In this document: positions 12,892 to 24,452 of the stretch, piece after piece
How the letters are laid out: every line of letters begins with the position of its first letter
Numbering within the stretch: position 1 is the stretch's first letter
Origin: Paramecium octaurelia
Lineage: Eukaryota; Ciliophora; Oligohymenophorea; Peniculida; Parameciidae
Length of the DNA stretch: 64,000 nucleotides
Assembly: GCA_905182995.1 (NCBI GenBank)
Contig: CAJJDP010000111.1
Coordinates: 69,427-133,426, forward strand
Direction: 5' to 3'
Notes under the pieces: model-generated
The model's input: only the letters and a program-made list of their open reading frames with translations
Told to the model about the DNA's origin: nothing
Database searches by the model: none
Translations under genes and position numbers: made by a program

Positions 12892-14284
12892 ATGATTGAA
12901 ATGTAAACTTTGGGGGTGCCAAATACACAACCAAAATTTTCTTTGTTGATTGACGATTCCCAAACTCTGACCTACCTAGAGTTATTCAAAAAAGCTGCTA
13001 CCTTGGCCTTGATCGATGTCCAAACTCTAAGCGCCAGTAATTATTAAGAATTCAGGAATGTCTTTGTAGCGCAAACCAAGGCTGTTTCAGTAAGGATTAT
13101 CATTCCAATAGGAACCTTAATTTGAAGAGATTGTATCGTTGGTTGATTTCATACCAGGAGCAACAACTTCGTAGTTGATGGTGGCTTTAGGAACAATCTC
13201 AAAAAAAAATGGGCTGGGAGGAATCACTGCTTTGGTGGCATATACAGTGCCTGGAGCAATGATACTAACAATTTTAGGTTATTGTTATGGTAAGTATCCT
13301 GATCCTAGAGATCTCAACATTCTTGTCTTTCTGGCTATTCAGGGCATAAAATCAAGTACAGTTGCATTGATTCTACAATTGTTGATATCAATGACTGCAA
13401 AATCTATTAATAATAAGATGCACATTGCTTTATCAGTTTTAAGTGCAGCATTATTTGTTGCATATCAATAACCGTATGTGTTGATTTTAACAATGATGAT
13501 GGGGGGAATAATTACAATTATGGTTGAATATGATGCAGAAAATACAATTGGCAGAAGAACATTTGTTAAAGAGTACTCTGCCACTCCTGCAGTTATTAAT
13601 GATCCAAAATTAATTAATAAAAAAAATAGTCACAAAATAAGTTAATTATTTGGGAATAAATCCTTCCACTTGTATTCTGTTATACTCTTATTATTGCTGT
13701 ATCTCAATTCATAATATTAATCCATGATCTTAGATTTGTCTCTCTCATTTTACAATATTGGGACATTTATGATTGGAGGTACTCCTATTACTTTACCTTT
13801 TATGTATGCAGAAACCGTTTTAAATCCTTTATATATAAATGCTGATGCATTTTGGTTAGGCTTTGGTTTAGCAGCAGCCTTGCCTGGCCCTTATTTAAAT
13901 TTTGCTATTTTCTTAGGTACTCACAGTATGGGCATATATGGAGGTGTATGTTGCTGGGTTGCTATTTTTGTGCCCTCAGTTTTATAGATATGGGGATTGT
14001 TGCCTCATTGGAGTAATTTTAGAAAGAATACATATTTGGCCAAGTTCAAAGAGGGTGTTATTTGTGTGGCAATTGGATTTTTGGCAACAGCTGTGTATTA
14101 TGGTTGGGTAGAAGCTTGCAAGTATGATTTGTCAACTGCCACTGTCATTTCATTTTTGAGTCTTGTTTATGTTAGTCTTCTTAATTTCAATAGTCCTGCA
14201 GTTTTGACTTTGGGTGCTGCTTTGTTTATTATTCGTTATCTTGCTTTATGGTATTATAGAGAGTTGGATCCGGTGATATTTTGA
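12892..14284 (+). CDS. CHR-family (chromate-type) transporter, about 456 aa
   Basis: A membrane protein of the chromate ion transporter family, which exports chromate in bacteria and has poorly understood anion roles in eukaryotes. It has the duplicated CHR architecture. The first half has IPGATTSQLMVALG followed by a Gly-rich helix pair. The second half has IGGTPITLPFMYAE, then LPGPYLNFAIFLG and a final helix pair, matching the two family PGP-type signatures. About ten hydrophobic segments are visible. One intron, 13090-13111, separates a short hydrophilic N-terminus from the first membrane repeat. Compared with bacterial ChrA, the N-terminal GFGGP motif of the first half is not recognisable; that region reads as a soluble LELFKKAATLALIDVQ segment, so the first repeat may be shortened or divergent. 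Start chosen at ATG 12892; the ATG three codons later is also possible. No neighbouring chromate or sulfate gene hints at the substrate. Confidence 0.85.
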
Positions 14285-15260
14285 TCATAAAATTATTGTT
14301 TAATATAATCAACTTTATAATTACATTACTATTTCCTAATCTTATTCAATCCTTCTAATTCATAATTTGATTTTGGATGAAACAAGGTTTTAATATATTT
14401 TTTTGGGTTCAATAATAAATACCCATTTCCTTCCAAATTCTTAGTTTATTCTATTTCATTGTTTTAATTTATCTCATCATAGTTTCCAATTCATCTCACA
14501 ATCATGATATTTATCCCTAAACTGATATCGTTTTAGCTTATTCTCTCTTAATTTACATGACTTTATAATTAATGGTTATATTACTTCTATCATTTTTATA
14601 CTTTAATCCTCTTTGTTGACTTATTATTTTTAACTTCGAATATAATGTAACAATTTTTAATTTCCAAGGTTTAAATTCTTTAAACATCTACATTAAAACA
14701 TTTTTATGTATTGACTATCTGACATTTTAAGATAGGTTTTGACAATTTTAGTGATTATTTCTAAATCGAATATTTGTAATTAAACTAAAACTTAAGGGGA
14801 AGAAATTATTCAATAATTAGTTGATAAGGAATATCTTTCTCAAGAACCTTTATCGAAAATAATTTAAAGCTTAAATTATGTTCCAAAAAGTAGTGTCCTA
14901 CTCATATACTATAAAATCATTTGGATTCGACTAGTTCAATTAAATTTATTATGTAAATTTTAACATAAGGGCAATACCATAATAAATTACAATAAATTGT
15001 TAAATTATTTTAAGAATTTATTAATTTATTATTGAAAACCATTTTGATGACAAAAATTATATAATATAAAAAATATCATTTGACCATTCCGATAAAAAGA
15101 TTAAAACTTTATAATAAATAGTTTAGATTCTGTAAGTGTTAATTCTCCTAGAAATTTGGGAATTACAGATTATCAATTTCAATTGATTACTATTATTATT
15201 TATTGAGCTTATCAATATACTACCTCAAATTCTTAATTTCCTAAAGTATTAATTTTTAAA
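14285..15260. other. Intergenic stretch, about 975 bp
   Basis: Long AT-rich spacer. I looked for frames on both strands and found only short runs with no recognisable domain or paired splice sites. Confidence 0.5.
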
Positions 15261-15984
15261 ATGAAAAATCCAAAGAAATTTATTCTCAATTTGTATGAAA
15301 TCTTAGAAGTATCTTAAATTTAAGTCATAGGATCCTAATTTATAATATTTGGTGTATTGGGTAGATAATGGACAAGCTTTTTCTTTTTAAAGAAATTCCG
15401 AATTCGAAACTAGAATTCTCTAAAAATATTTTAGAACAACAAATGTACATTCATTTTTAAGATAATTATGCTTGTATGGATTCAAGATGAGGAAAAATGA
15501 TAAGAATAGCAAAGAGTATTACCATCAGAATTTCAAGAAAGGGCGATTGTATAATAATTTTAACTTTTAGTAAAGACTTATTGAAAATAAAAAGAGGAAA
15601 CCATACTAATTAAAATCCGGATTAGCAATTCAACATAGCAGGATTTGCAGAACAAAACTTTCTTCTCTAAGAGAAATTGAAATATTTATAAGAGCAATAA
15701 TAAATTATTTAGCAACAGTTGAGAATTCAATGTTAAATCCAACTATTAATAGCATAAAAAATTGGAAAGATAGTTGATGTATTTATTTGTTTAATAAAAA
15801 GCTTTTTGTGGTTTTAAAAGAGTTTCACGAGAATGAAACCTAATAAAGATTTAAATTCACATTTCTTTCAGTTCTTTTTGGCTATAAACCTTCAATGGAG
15901 TTTTTGTAGGATACCTTTATAGATATGAATAGTCCGATGTCTGAGTTTCTATTTTCACCTAATGTTTTTCCTTTTATTTAATGA
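15261..15984 (+). CDS. Small heat shock factor-type protein, about 218 aa
   Basis: Second HSF-family DNA-binding protein of the window. The winged-helix domain reads KKFILNLYEILEDP, then VYWVDNGQAFSF, ILQKYFRTTNVHSFLRQL and CLYGFKMRKN, ending FKKGRL. A Gln-rich coiled segment follows (LQEQQQIIQQQLRIQ) and a C-terminal tail ending SPNVFPFIQ. Introns: 15309-15330, 15549-15570 and 15779-15801; spliced length 219 codons. The wing and recognition helix are intact, but the recognition helix carries CLYGF where NMYGF is usual, which may alter binding. Intron 1 lies at the same place as in the 20557 gene, directly after LEILE/LYEILE, and both end in a similar FPFI tail, so the two are probably paralogues. 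Promoter and activation properties cannot be read from the sequence. Confidence 0.85.
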
Positions 15985-16137
15985 TTATATTTGAGGAAGT
16001 AATTTTATAACATAATTCATATAAATTTGTTATGGAAAATTGGTTGATTTAAAAGATTCTTTCGAATATATCATAAAATAAAGTTGATAGCTTAAGTTAT
16101 TTAAAAATATAGTTAAATAAATAATAAAGATAACCCA

Positions 16138-16887
16138 AATGGAATTAAATATTTTTATCTTTAATAGCATTAAGAGCATCTATCATAATATCAACTGCAT
16201 GCTAATTTGCAGTGTTCTTATTAAAAATGATGATGAACTTTAAATTTTTTGAATCTTTATTTTTTTGAAATTTATCATAGTAGTTAATTACAAGGATCAC
16301 TGCTGACTATAACATATTACATAACAATGTGATCTAGGTTGAGTTCTTTGGTCATCTAGTAGGGTAATAAGTGCAGCGCTGCAGGAGAATTGTATTATGC
16401 TGATATCAAATTGACAATTAGATAAAAAATTAACCTAACTCCAGGGATGACTCTCTAAATAGTATCAGCAGAACCAATGGATTCCACTTGTCTATGAAAG
16501 GATGGTTTAGTGTATTTTGATGAAATGGAATACTAAGATAGTAATAGATACATGTGATTAATTAAGTTTACCAGAAAAATTCAATTTCAGAGTTTATTTT
16601 GGTTCTTCGTTACACCATTGGATTCAGGAATATTCACTAAAGCGAGTTTACTTAGACTATTGAATAGCAATTAATTTGTTAATCTTTGGATAAATAAGAA
16701 TGCTTAGGTAGGATAAAACAACGTCTTTTTGTACATTATAAATAGAAATATACTAGTGGAATACACATACTTTGGATATTTACATTTATTGTAAGTTAAT
16801 CGAAACATCAAAAAAGATATAGAATTAGGAAGATAGTTATTGATGCGTTAACTTGCACAGGAAGGGCATATTATATAGTGTGTTCAT
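16138..16887 (-). CDS. Probable gene or gene remnant, structure unresolved (possible E2/UEV-like fold)
   Basis: Several open, protein-like segments lie on the minus strand. From ATG 16887 comes MNTLYNMPFLCKLTHQQLSS, then an intron-like 31-nt element. Further on are GIPFHQNTLNHPFIDKWNPL, YNSPAALHLLPYQMTKELNL and, near the 3' end, INYYDKFQKNKDSKNLKFI and HAVDIMIDALNAIKDKNI. The order HPFID followed by NSPAA...KEL is faintly reminiscent of inactive E2-like (UEV/AKTIP) domains. At least three short introns would be needed, one of them about 35-39 nt, and I could not find a clean TGA for the last frame. It may be a real gene with several introns or a decaying copy. Boundaries are approximate. Confidence 0.35.
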
Positions 16888-16940
16888 GATTTTAAGATTT
16901 ATTTAAAATTTAATTAAATATTTTTGTGAATCCTCTCAAA

Positions 16941-19395
16941 ATGGAAGAAGCTTAAACACGACTTTAGAAGATTGGACTTGATGAAACAACAATCAAGAAC
17001 ACTATCAAAGGAAAAAATGCATTGAAATCAATTCTTTAGACTCTTGATTTGATTGGGGTTTAGGAATGTGATAAGAAAGTATTATAATTCTTTCACTTAG
17101 ATTGGAAATTTATTATATGAGATGTCCTAAAATCTAACAGAGGCCCTTGACAATAGAAGAGCTCTTTTGGCTAAATATATAGTTGAAGGAAAGATTACCA
17201 ACAAATTGCAGTTGGAAGGTGCTCTAGAATACTTAAGAACACACACTCATTTGGAATAAATTCCTGCCGAAGACTTTGATAAGGCAGCTGGTGTAGGGAT
17301 AGTTGTGACTCCAGAATAAATAAAAAACACAGTGGCTGAATTCCTTAAGACTAAGTAGGACTTGAAGACTATCCGATATACTTATAATTTCTCTGAATAC
17401 ACAAAATAAGTAAGATCACTCCTACCCTTTGCCGAAGGAAAGTTATTGACCTAAGAACTCAATCAATAAATAGAAGCTATACTTGGACCTAAGACCGAGG
17501 AAGATTTAAAGGCAGCCAAAACACAAGTCAAGAAACCACAATAATAACAATAATAATAATAACAAGTTTAACAGTAAGCAGAGGAGGAAGATGATTGCAA
17601 ATTTGATATCTCAAAGTTAGTCGCAAGAGATCTTGCCACCACTGTTAACAGTGAATAATTATTGAATTGGAGAAAGTAGAATTTCCCTTACGAAGTCTTA
17701 ACACGATTCCCCCCAGAACCAAATGGTTACTTGCACATTGGTCATGCCAAATCAATCAATTTCAACTTTAGGTTGGCTTAACACTACAAAGGAGTCACTT
17801 ATCTGAGATTTGATGATACCAATCCAGAAAAGGAATGCCAAGAATTTATTGACAACATCAAGGAAAACTTAAGATTCCTTGGATACACTCCTTTTAAGAC
17901 CACTCACGCATCAGACAACTTCGGTAAACTCTATGATTATGCTGTCTAATTGATTCAAAAAGGAAAGGCCTATTGTTGTTTCTTAACCAAAGAAGAAGTA
18001 TTATTTATATTCTATTATCTCTTTAGTCATCCAAATTAAGAAGTGATCTAAAACCTTCCCCATACAGAGACACCCAACCAGCTGAAAATCTGGAAATCTT
18101 CAGAAAAATGAAAATGGGTTACTACAAAGAGAATGAGGTTTGTTTGAGAGCCAAGATTGATCCAACTCATCCTAATCCCACTCTTAGAGACCCAGCCATT
18201 TTCAGAATCAGATTCACTCCTCATCCTCATCAAGGGGAGAAATGGTGCATCTACCCTCTCTATGACTTCACTCATTGCATTTGCGATTCAATTGAAGGTA
18301 TCACCCATTCCTGCTGCACACTTGAATTCGAAGTCAGAAGAGACCTCTATTATTGGTTCTTGAAAGAATTAGATCTTTACAGACCTTTCGTTTGGGAATT
18401 CTCCAGATTGAATGTCTCCAACACAGTGTTGAGCAAGAGAAAACTTCATCATTTAGTCTTTAACAACATTGTTGATGGTTGGGATGATCCTAGAATCTTG
18501 ACACTCAACGGTCTCAGAAGAAGAGGATACACTGCTGATTCCATCAACAAATTCTGCGATCTAATCAGTGTTACTAGAAAAGGTAATGAAAATATCATCG
18601 GCATGCATGTCCTTGAGAGTTGCATCAGAAAAGACTTAGACATCAAGGCTCCAAGAACCATGGCTATCTTAGAACCAATCGTAGCTATTATTGACAACGT
18701 TGCAGAAGACTTCTCAGAAGAATTAGAGGTCGCCATCATCCCAAGAAATCCATAAAAGGGTAACAGAAAGATCCTTTTGACTAAATAAATCTATTTGGAT
18801 AAGAACGATGTCAGGTATACTTATTTCATTATCTCCTTCTAAGAACTGAAGACCATCCTGATTTCTGGGGTGTTGCTCCTGGCAAGATCATTGGACTCAA
18901 ACAATGTGGTCCTTTCAAAGTTCTCAGTGTCACTGCCAATGAAGTCCACCTAGAACGACTAGGAAAGGATGTCAAACCTAAGGGATTTTTACATTGGTTG
19001 TCTGTTAAAGAGGCCACTCCTTGCGTTGCTAGATTGTATGATTACTTATTTGAAGCCTACGACCCTAATGAATTAGATGACTACATTAAGGGAATCAATC
19101 CAAACTCAAAGATAGTTTGCTCTAATGCTTTGATGCACAAGTAAATTTATTTATTTAATTATTTAGGGATCTCTTGAATTCCAAACCAGAAGACAAGGTC
19201 TAATTTGAAAGATTGGGCTATTTCAACTTGGACTTCGATTCAAAGGACGGAAAATTCATTTGGAATAGAACTGTTACTCTTTAGGAGAAGGACAAGATCA
19301 AGGCCATTGCTTAAGTTGATGGCAAGTAAGTTTAGAAAAAGGATGTTCCTTAATAAAAAAAGGATGCCCCCAAAAAGGAAGCCAAGAAGGAATGA
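16941..19395 (+). CDS. Glutaminyl-tRNA synthetase, cytosolic, about 782 aa
   Basis: Class I aminoacyl-tRNA synthetase that attaches glutamine to tRNA-Gln, including in ciliates the tRNAs that decode UAA and UAG. The N-terminal eukaryote-specific domain (about residues 1-200) is followed by a short poly-Gln linker, then the catalytic core. The core has the HIGH-type signature [13 protein letters not shown] (near 17722-17760), [11 protein letters not shown] and the KMSKR equivalent VLSKRKL (near 18425-18445), and the beta-barrel anticodon-binding domains follow with a Lys-rich tail. Introns: 17079-17100, 17998-18026, 18815-18843 and 19141-19166; spliced length 783 codons. The poly-Gln linker (17539-17574) is mostly TAA with CAA, so this enzyme's own mRNA depends on the reassigned tRNAs it charges. 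Identity is firm; GluRS is excluded by the overall match to the eukaryotic GlnRS core and N-terminal domain. Confidence 0.95.
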
Positions 19396-19475
19396 TAAAA
19401 TATACACATACAAATAAAAATTTGTTTAATTAATTTAAATCTAGCTAAAAAAAGGATTATTTATATTTAAAATTA

Positions 19476-19733
19476 ATGATGAATGAATCCTTTTATAGAA
19501 TTTGCTTTTAAACCTTAAAAACTCTAGGCGACTTAAAACTAATTACCAATTAAGAAAAATTGTATCTCAAAGAAATAGTAGTGCAGAACTAATTTCAAAT
19601 TCCAGAGAATTTAGATACTAACTAGCTATCCATGTTTTTTTTGTTTTTAATTAAACAATACAGAAGAGAATTAGAATTCAAAAATAGTGAACTTTTAATC
19701 ATCGATGAAGAGACTGATGAGGAATAGGCATGA
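19476..19733 (+). CDS. Small uncharacterised protein, about 85 aa
   Basis: Frame from ATG 19476 (or the adjacent ATG 19479) to TGA 19731-19733. The product begins MMNESFYRICFQTLKTLGDL and ends with a very acidic tail, IIDEETDEEQA. A GT...AG stretch at 19634-19663 (30 nt) could be an intron without changing the frame; splicing would remove a hydrophobic FFLFLI run. It sits 80 bp downstream of the GlnRS stop. Acidic C-termini like this are seen in many small ciliate proteins, and I recognise no family. Confidence 0.5.
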
Positions 19734-19754
19734 TTCCCAAAACTACTTAATTTT

Positions 19755-20291
19755 ATGAGATTTGTATATGTCTTTTTTTCTCATCATAATAACATAACAT
19801 AAATATTCAATTTGGAAGTGACTAATCACATAAGAAATTCCGTTTTAATTTAAATATTTCTTCAAACTTTTCCATATTGCGTGTGTTCAATTAAATAATG
19901 CAATATTAATACGCATTTTCTTAATCGTGGGCATAATTTTTCTATTTTATATCATCTCATTTTTACAATAAATGAGGATACCTTATTTAGAACAACACAT
20001 TTTAACTTAATTTCAATTGCTTTGACATCTTCTCTTGCCTTGGGAATTCAAAGTGACGGTGATAATTCTTTTATCATTTAAATGGGATTGAAGTTCTGTT
20101 TATTATACCACCAAATAAAATATGCCTATACCAAGTGGGGACCATTACAATAGCAGAGAAACCTATATTTTACAATTTTATATTCATTTTTGAAGTAGTA
20201 TATAGACAAAATAATTGTAGTGCATTTAATTTCACTAAGTAATAAGATATATCTAAATTTCTTATGTAGTTTCATATTAATATATATTTGA
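19755..20291 (+). CDS. Doubtful ORF, about 178 codons, hydrophobic
   Basis: In code 6 the frame is open from ATG 19755 to TGA 20289-20291 with no intron needed. It encodes a hydrophobic, His/Ile/Leu-rich product (for example ISIALTSSLALGIQSDGD and LCSFILIYI). At this base composition TGA is rare, and an open run of this size can arise by chance. Parts of the overlapping frames also look membrane-like (RIFLIVGIIFLFYIISFL), so a differently spliced small membrane protein is an alternative. Confidence 0.25.
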
Positions 20292-20556
20292 AAATGAAAA
20301 TGTTTACCAATAAAATTTGCTAAGGCATCCTGGAAATTCTAAATTTACTCTATTGACCCTTTTAAGACCACAGAAACAAATTGCATTAAATGTAAAATCT
20401 TGGATGATAACATTTTAAACTAAGGTCAGCCCTTATCACAATTTATGTATTAATCAATAGAAGGATAATTATTCTCTAAAATAAGAGGTATTATAAGTAA
20501 AAGTATTAACTCTTGATAAAAAAACTATATAAAATTTTGTTATAATCTAATAACAA

Positions 20557-21300
20557 ATGAGCAAGCCAACGAAGTTCATAAGTAAACTTTATGAGATTCT
20601 TGAAGTGAGTTATTGAGTTTAAATTAAAGTCAAATGAGTATAGGAAATATATCCGTTGGTTACCATCTGGGGATGGGTTTGTGATTCCTAGGATTGAAGA
20701 ATTTTCTGAAAAAGTGATGGTTGAAAACTTCACCACGAAATGCTTTTAATCTTTTTTGAGATAGTTGAGTATGTATGGATTCAGCATGAAGAAAAACGAG
20801 AGAAACCAGAAACAATATTAGCATTAGTATTTTGTGAAGGGGAATTTCAAGGTTGAAAGTTCGAAGTATTTAGGATTTGTATAAGGTAGTCCGCAATTAG
20901 AGATAATAAGCTGTATCAGTGGATGAGAGCAATCTAAATTAGATGAGGTAATCAAATATTGAGTTGAAAATACAATTGGATAGATTGAAGGAACAATAAG
21001 GACTCTTGTCTTACCATTTAAGAATTTAATCTAAAAAACAGGAATTAATTTTAATGAAATTAGATGATTTGTTAAAGGTAATAGTTTATTTGATTGAAAT
21101 CAAATTAGAAATGCCAGAAGAAAAAGAATCCTGAAATTTATAAGCCTTACAAACAAACATGGGATTTGATGATGAATTTGCTGAAGGGTTATTAACCATA
21201 TTATGGTTCCATTCTAATAGAGCCTTTGTAAGAAATTTGTGAGCCAATGACTCCGTTTTCAGAAATCTAGAATACTCCACTTTAATTTCCCTTTATTTGA
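20557..21300 (+). CDS. Small heat shock factor-type protein, about 214 aa
   Basis: Third HSF-family gene. After MSKPTKFISKLYEILE comes YIRWLPSGDGFVIPRIEEFS, then KCFQSFLRQLSMYGFSMKKN and QYFVKGNF, which together form the HSF DNA-binding domain with the FLRQL...YGF recognition helix. A leucine/glutamine-rich helix follows (IQLDRLKEQQGLLSYHLRIQ), and the C-terminus ends MTPFSEIQNTPLQFPFI. Introns: 20605-20629 (GTG start), 20886-20910 and 21078-21108 (31 nt). The position of intron 1 and the FPFI ending match the gene at 15261, supporting a local duplication with the GlnRS gene between them. The DNA-binding residues are intact. It has no room for a large activation domain. Confidence 0.85.
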
Positions 21301-21367
21301 GAATGTTAGTTGTATATAATCAAAAATATATATATAAATGCAAATAATAAGTCCGTTAAAAAAAAAG

Positions 21368-22420
21368 ATGAACATATCTCTAAATACTTCGCGAGATGGC
21401 AGGACTTCATTATAAGAAGTCATCACAAGTCAGACTGAATAAATAGTCAAAAGTAATCAACTAGAATAAGAATTGCATCGAGTTAATCAATAGAGGAAAT
21501 TATTAATAATGGAATTGGATGATTTGAGCAATAAATATGTTGAAAAGTCAGAAGCTCTATAAGAATGCGAGTTGGAGAATGCTCTTTTGAGGAGATAGGT
21601 ACAGGATTGCAGAAAGCAGGAAGACATTACGAAATTGCACACATTATTATAGTAAATATTTATTAAAAGCAGATAGAAAAACCAAATCATCTTAGAATGG
21701 ACTAAGAAATTTGAATTTATGGAGAAGAGATTGGAAAACGAGAAGAATTTAGAACAGTAAGGAAAATAATTGTAGTTTTAAAATGAAATACTTAAACAAT
21801 AATTGAGTGAATTAAAGTAGTCGTAGTTGGTCTTATCCAAGAATTATTTAGAACTCAAAGAAGAAAGAAATTAATATTATAGACAATTCATTGATTAATC
21901 ATAAGCATTCTAGAAATTGGATTCTAAACAGAGACAATTAGAAATTGAGAGGAATTAACTCTAATCTGAACTAATGCAATTCAAATAAGATAGTCTTGCA
22001 TCCAAAGAGCAAACAAGTCACCTGGAGAGTATGCTAAAAAAGAAAAACAAATGGAAATCTAGATATCAAGAGTTACTCAAAGAATATTAAGAAAATCAGA
22101 AGGAGAGTTCAAGTGAAAGTATGGTCGAGTAACTGAAGGCCGAAGTTTAGAATGGTAGCAATGAGAAGGAAATGAATGAAAATTGCAACAATGAAGAATT
22201 GAATGATATGAAGGATAAGTTATAACAGTTGGAATAGGAGAATCTGTATTTACGGGAATAGAACATTGAATTAAGAAATCAATTCTAAAGTGCCACTGAT
22301 AAACTCTTAAAACTACAATTACAAAGTTCAATGACTAAAGAATAAAGCTAGACCTTTTCTTTTGTACAATATCATCATGAATATTGTGATTCATTAGAAT
22401 AATAGCAAATCTAAGATTGA
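21368..22420 (+). CDS. Coiled-coil protein, about 343-350 aa
   Basis: An almost entirely helical, charged protein rich in Glu, Gln, Lys, Asn and Leu, with heptad repeats over nearly the whole length after a short Ser/Thr-rich N-terminus (MNISLNTSRDGRTSLQEV). It looks like a structural coiled coil of the kind found in ciliate basal bodies, cortex or trichocyst-associated fibres, but no named family is recognisable. One 21-nt GT...AG element at 21652-21672 is a likely intron; because it is a multiple of three without TGA, retaining it would add seven residues. Start ATG follows an A-rich run 67 bp after the HSF stop, and the frame is otherwise unbroken to TGA 22418-22420. Confidence 0.75.
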
Positions 22421-22435
22421 TATTATAATATTATG

Positions 22436-22988
22436 TCATTGACTAAAAGTAGCATATCCATCTTATGTTTACTTGAATCCATTTGTTTTTTAGAATTGAA
22501 TTCTTTATATCAGATATTGTCTGTATCCTTCCACATCAATTATCGAAGTCTACCCCTCGAAAACTTTTAAATTGGCTCCTTTGACAAGTAGGGCTTTCAG
22601 AATGTCATTTTTCTTATTAAACATGTCATCTTCCTTTTTCACTCCCAATGTTTTCAGTGCTATATAGAGCGGGCATCTATGTTCATAGTTCTTTGAACAA
22701 TGGCATCGAATATCGCATTCCTCTGCATATTACAGAAAAGCATCAAGCATCTAATACATCCTTTTGTAATGATGACTATTCAACCCCTTTGAACGAGCTT
22801 AACAGACACGGAGAGTTAACAACTATAGAATTACAATTCAGCATTCTTACACTAGCAGTAGACAAATATCGTTTTGGCTCAAATTCATAGGTTTATCTGA
22901 CATCAGTCTTTTGATTGATCAGAAACTCAACCAAATCATAATCTTCAACTTTAAGAGCGTACCAAAGAGCTCTACCTTGATTCAACAT
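22436..22988 (-). CDS. Ankyrin-like repeat protein, about 174 aa
   Basis: The N-terminus reads MLNQGRALWYALKVEDYDLV then EFLINQKTDV, a pattern close to an ankyrin helix pair; a second such unit appears near the C-terminus (ILKALLVKGANLKVFEGQTS). The centre contains a Cys/His-containing stretch (EECDIRCHCSKNYEHRCPLY) of unknown meaning. One intron, 22823-22850 (28 nt), restores the frame; spliced length is 175 codons ending at TGA 22438-22436. Only 15 bp separate its stop from that of the converging coiled-coil gene. The protein is short for an ankyrin protein and presumably mediates protein binding. The ankyrin call is a pattern judgement, not a full alignment. Confidence 0.65.
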
Positions 22989-23072
22989 TTGTTATGTAAA
23001 AATAAATAAAATTTTATTGCATTTTTCTTATCAAATAATTTAATTATAAAGAAAATATTAATAGTTTATTCT

Positions 23073-24452
23073 GTAAATAGAAAATAGAATAGGATTATTA
23101 TGAAATAAAGTATCCACTTTTGTGAATGTTACAGGACTATAATATATCTCACATATATATATGCTACAAAATACTAAAGTAGAAAGGATTGATATATCAA
23201 TTAAACTGAATTAAATTAATTATACCGAAAATTACTATCATCTATCAATAGATCTTCTGAGAATGTAAATGCTTATGAGATGTGAATATATTGTCAAAGA
23301 AATAAAAATTGATTTTACTCTTTTTTATTTTTTGTTAGAGGATATTTATATTACATCTTACATAGATTATTAATTAAAATATATTAAGAATAAATATTCA
23401 AGGAGATTTATGAAATTGAAGAATGTAAGTAAACATCAATTAAATTTAGATATATATATATAGATCATCTCTATTGTAATTTTTCTAAGTTTGCATCAAG
23501 CAAATACTCAGTAATTAATTAATTGTAAACCTCTTATCTGTAATTTGGCTTGATCTTTTTCAAACAATTTAAGTAGATTTTCATCTAATTTAGGTATATC
23601 CAAATTTTACTTTCTTGAATTGCCATTCCGTATACTTTGAATAATAGCAATAAGCGCATATCTTCAAGTGACAGGGTTAACATCTGAAGTGGCCAAGACG
23701 AAAAGTGGATTATTGACAATATAAACATTTTTAGGTAACATCCAATTCTTAAACAAATTTCATTTAATGACCTTAAAAACATATGTTAAAAATTTTAGCC
23801 GGATTAATACAACTGGCACAATACTATCTTCCACATGCCTAAATTACTAACAATCTTACTCGTTATTCACATTATAATGTAGTGGATCTATGCAATCCAC
23901 AATAACAACATTAATTACCTTCGAGTCTGATCTTGATGTTTCTACCACACAGACACAGTGGGTTGGAATCATTCACTCTTGGAAGGATGGTTTGAAATAC
24001 TTATTAATTCAAAGGAACACTGAATTCTCTGAAGAATTAATACGCAATGTTTTCTAATAATGTCAACATGGTTATCTATACATTTGTGTCCATTGTGATA
24101 ACTGACTACAGTGGGTTTCTGAATCCTCTGAACTTGGGGATTCAAATTCTGAATTTCCAACTAAATATTGTTTGAATTGAGCTAGATGTCCTCATCTTGT
24201 TTAAATTGTATTTCTAATTCAACTTTAATGGGAACATCCTTCTGTTCTATAATTTGATCTGCTTGTTCTGGTTATTCTGCTTGTTCTGGATTTTGCTTTT
24301 CTTGTTCCACAAATACATTTGTTAGTTCCTGTAGATGACGAGTCTTGTCTTTCAATGCCATTCCCATTATGAAGGCCTGAGATTCAACTTCAGATATGAA
24401 TATTAATTTATGGATTTTGGGAGTACATGAAATGAAAGCGTCTATGATGTCT
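23073..24452. repeat. Direct duplication, copy 1 (1,380 bp), likely assembly artefact
   Basis: The 1,380 bases here recur at 24454-25833 with an offset of 1,381, and the two copies are separated by a single N at 24453. Where I compared them the copies are identical, including the short AT repeats. Copy 1 has unique left flank and ends abruptly at the N; copy 2 begins abruptly at the N and has unique right flank. This is what results when two contigs with overlapping ends are joined by a gap symbol instead of being merged. It contains a second, cut-off copy of the 3' half of the minus-strand gene described at 25045-26465 (about 23664-24452). Confidence 0.9.

Noticed and set aside
23440-23470. 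Short AT microsatellites such as (ta)n near 23448-23462
   Set aside because: These are common in AT-rich intergenic DNA and too short to call a meaningful repeat.
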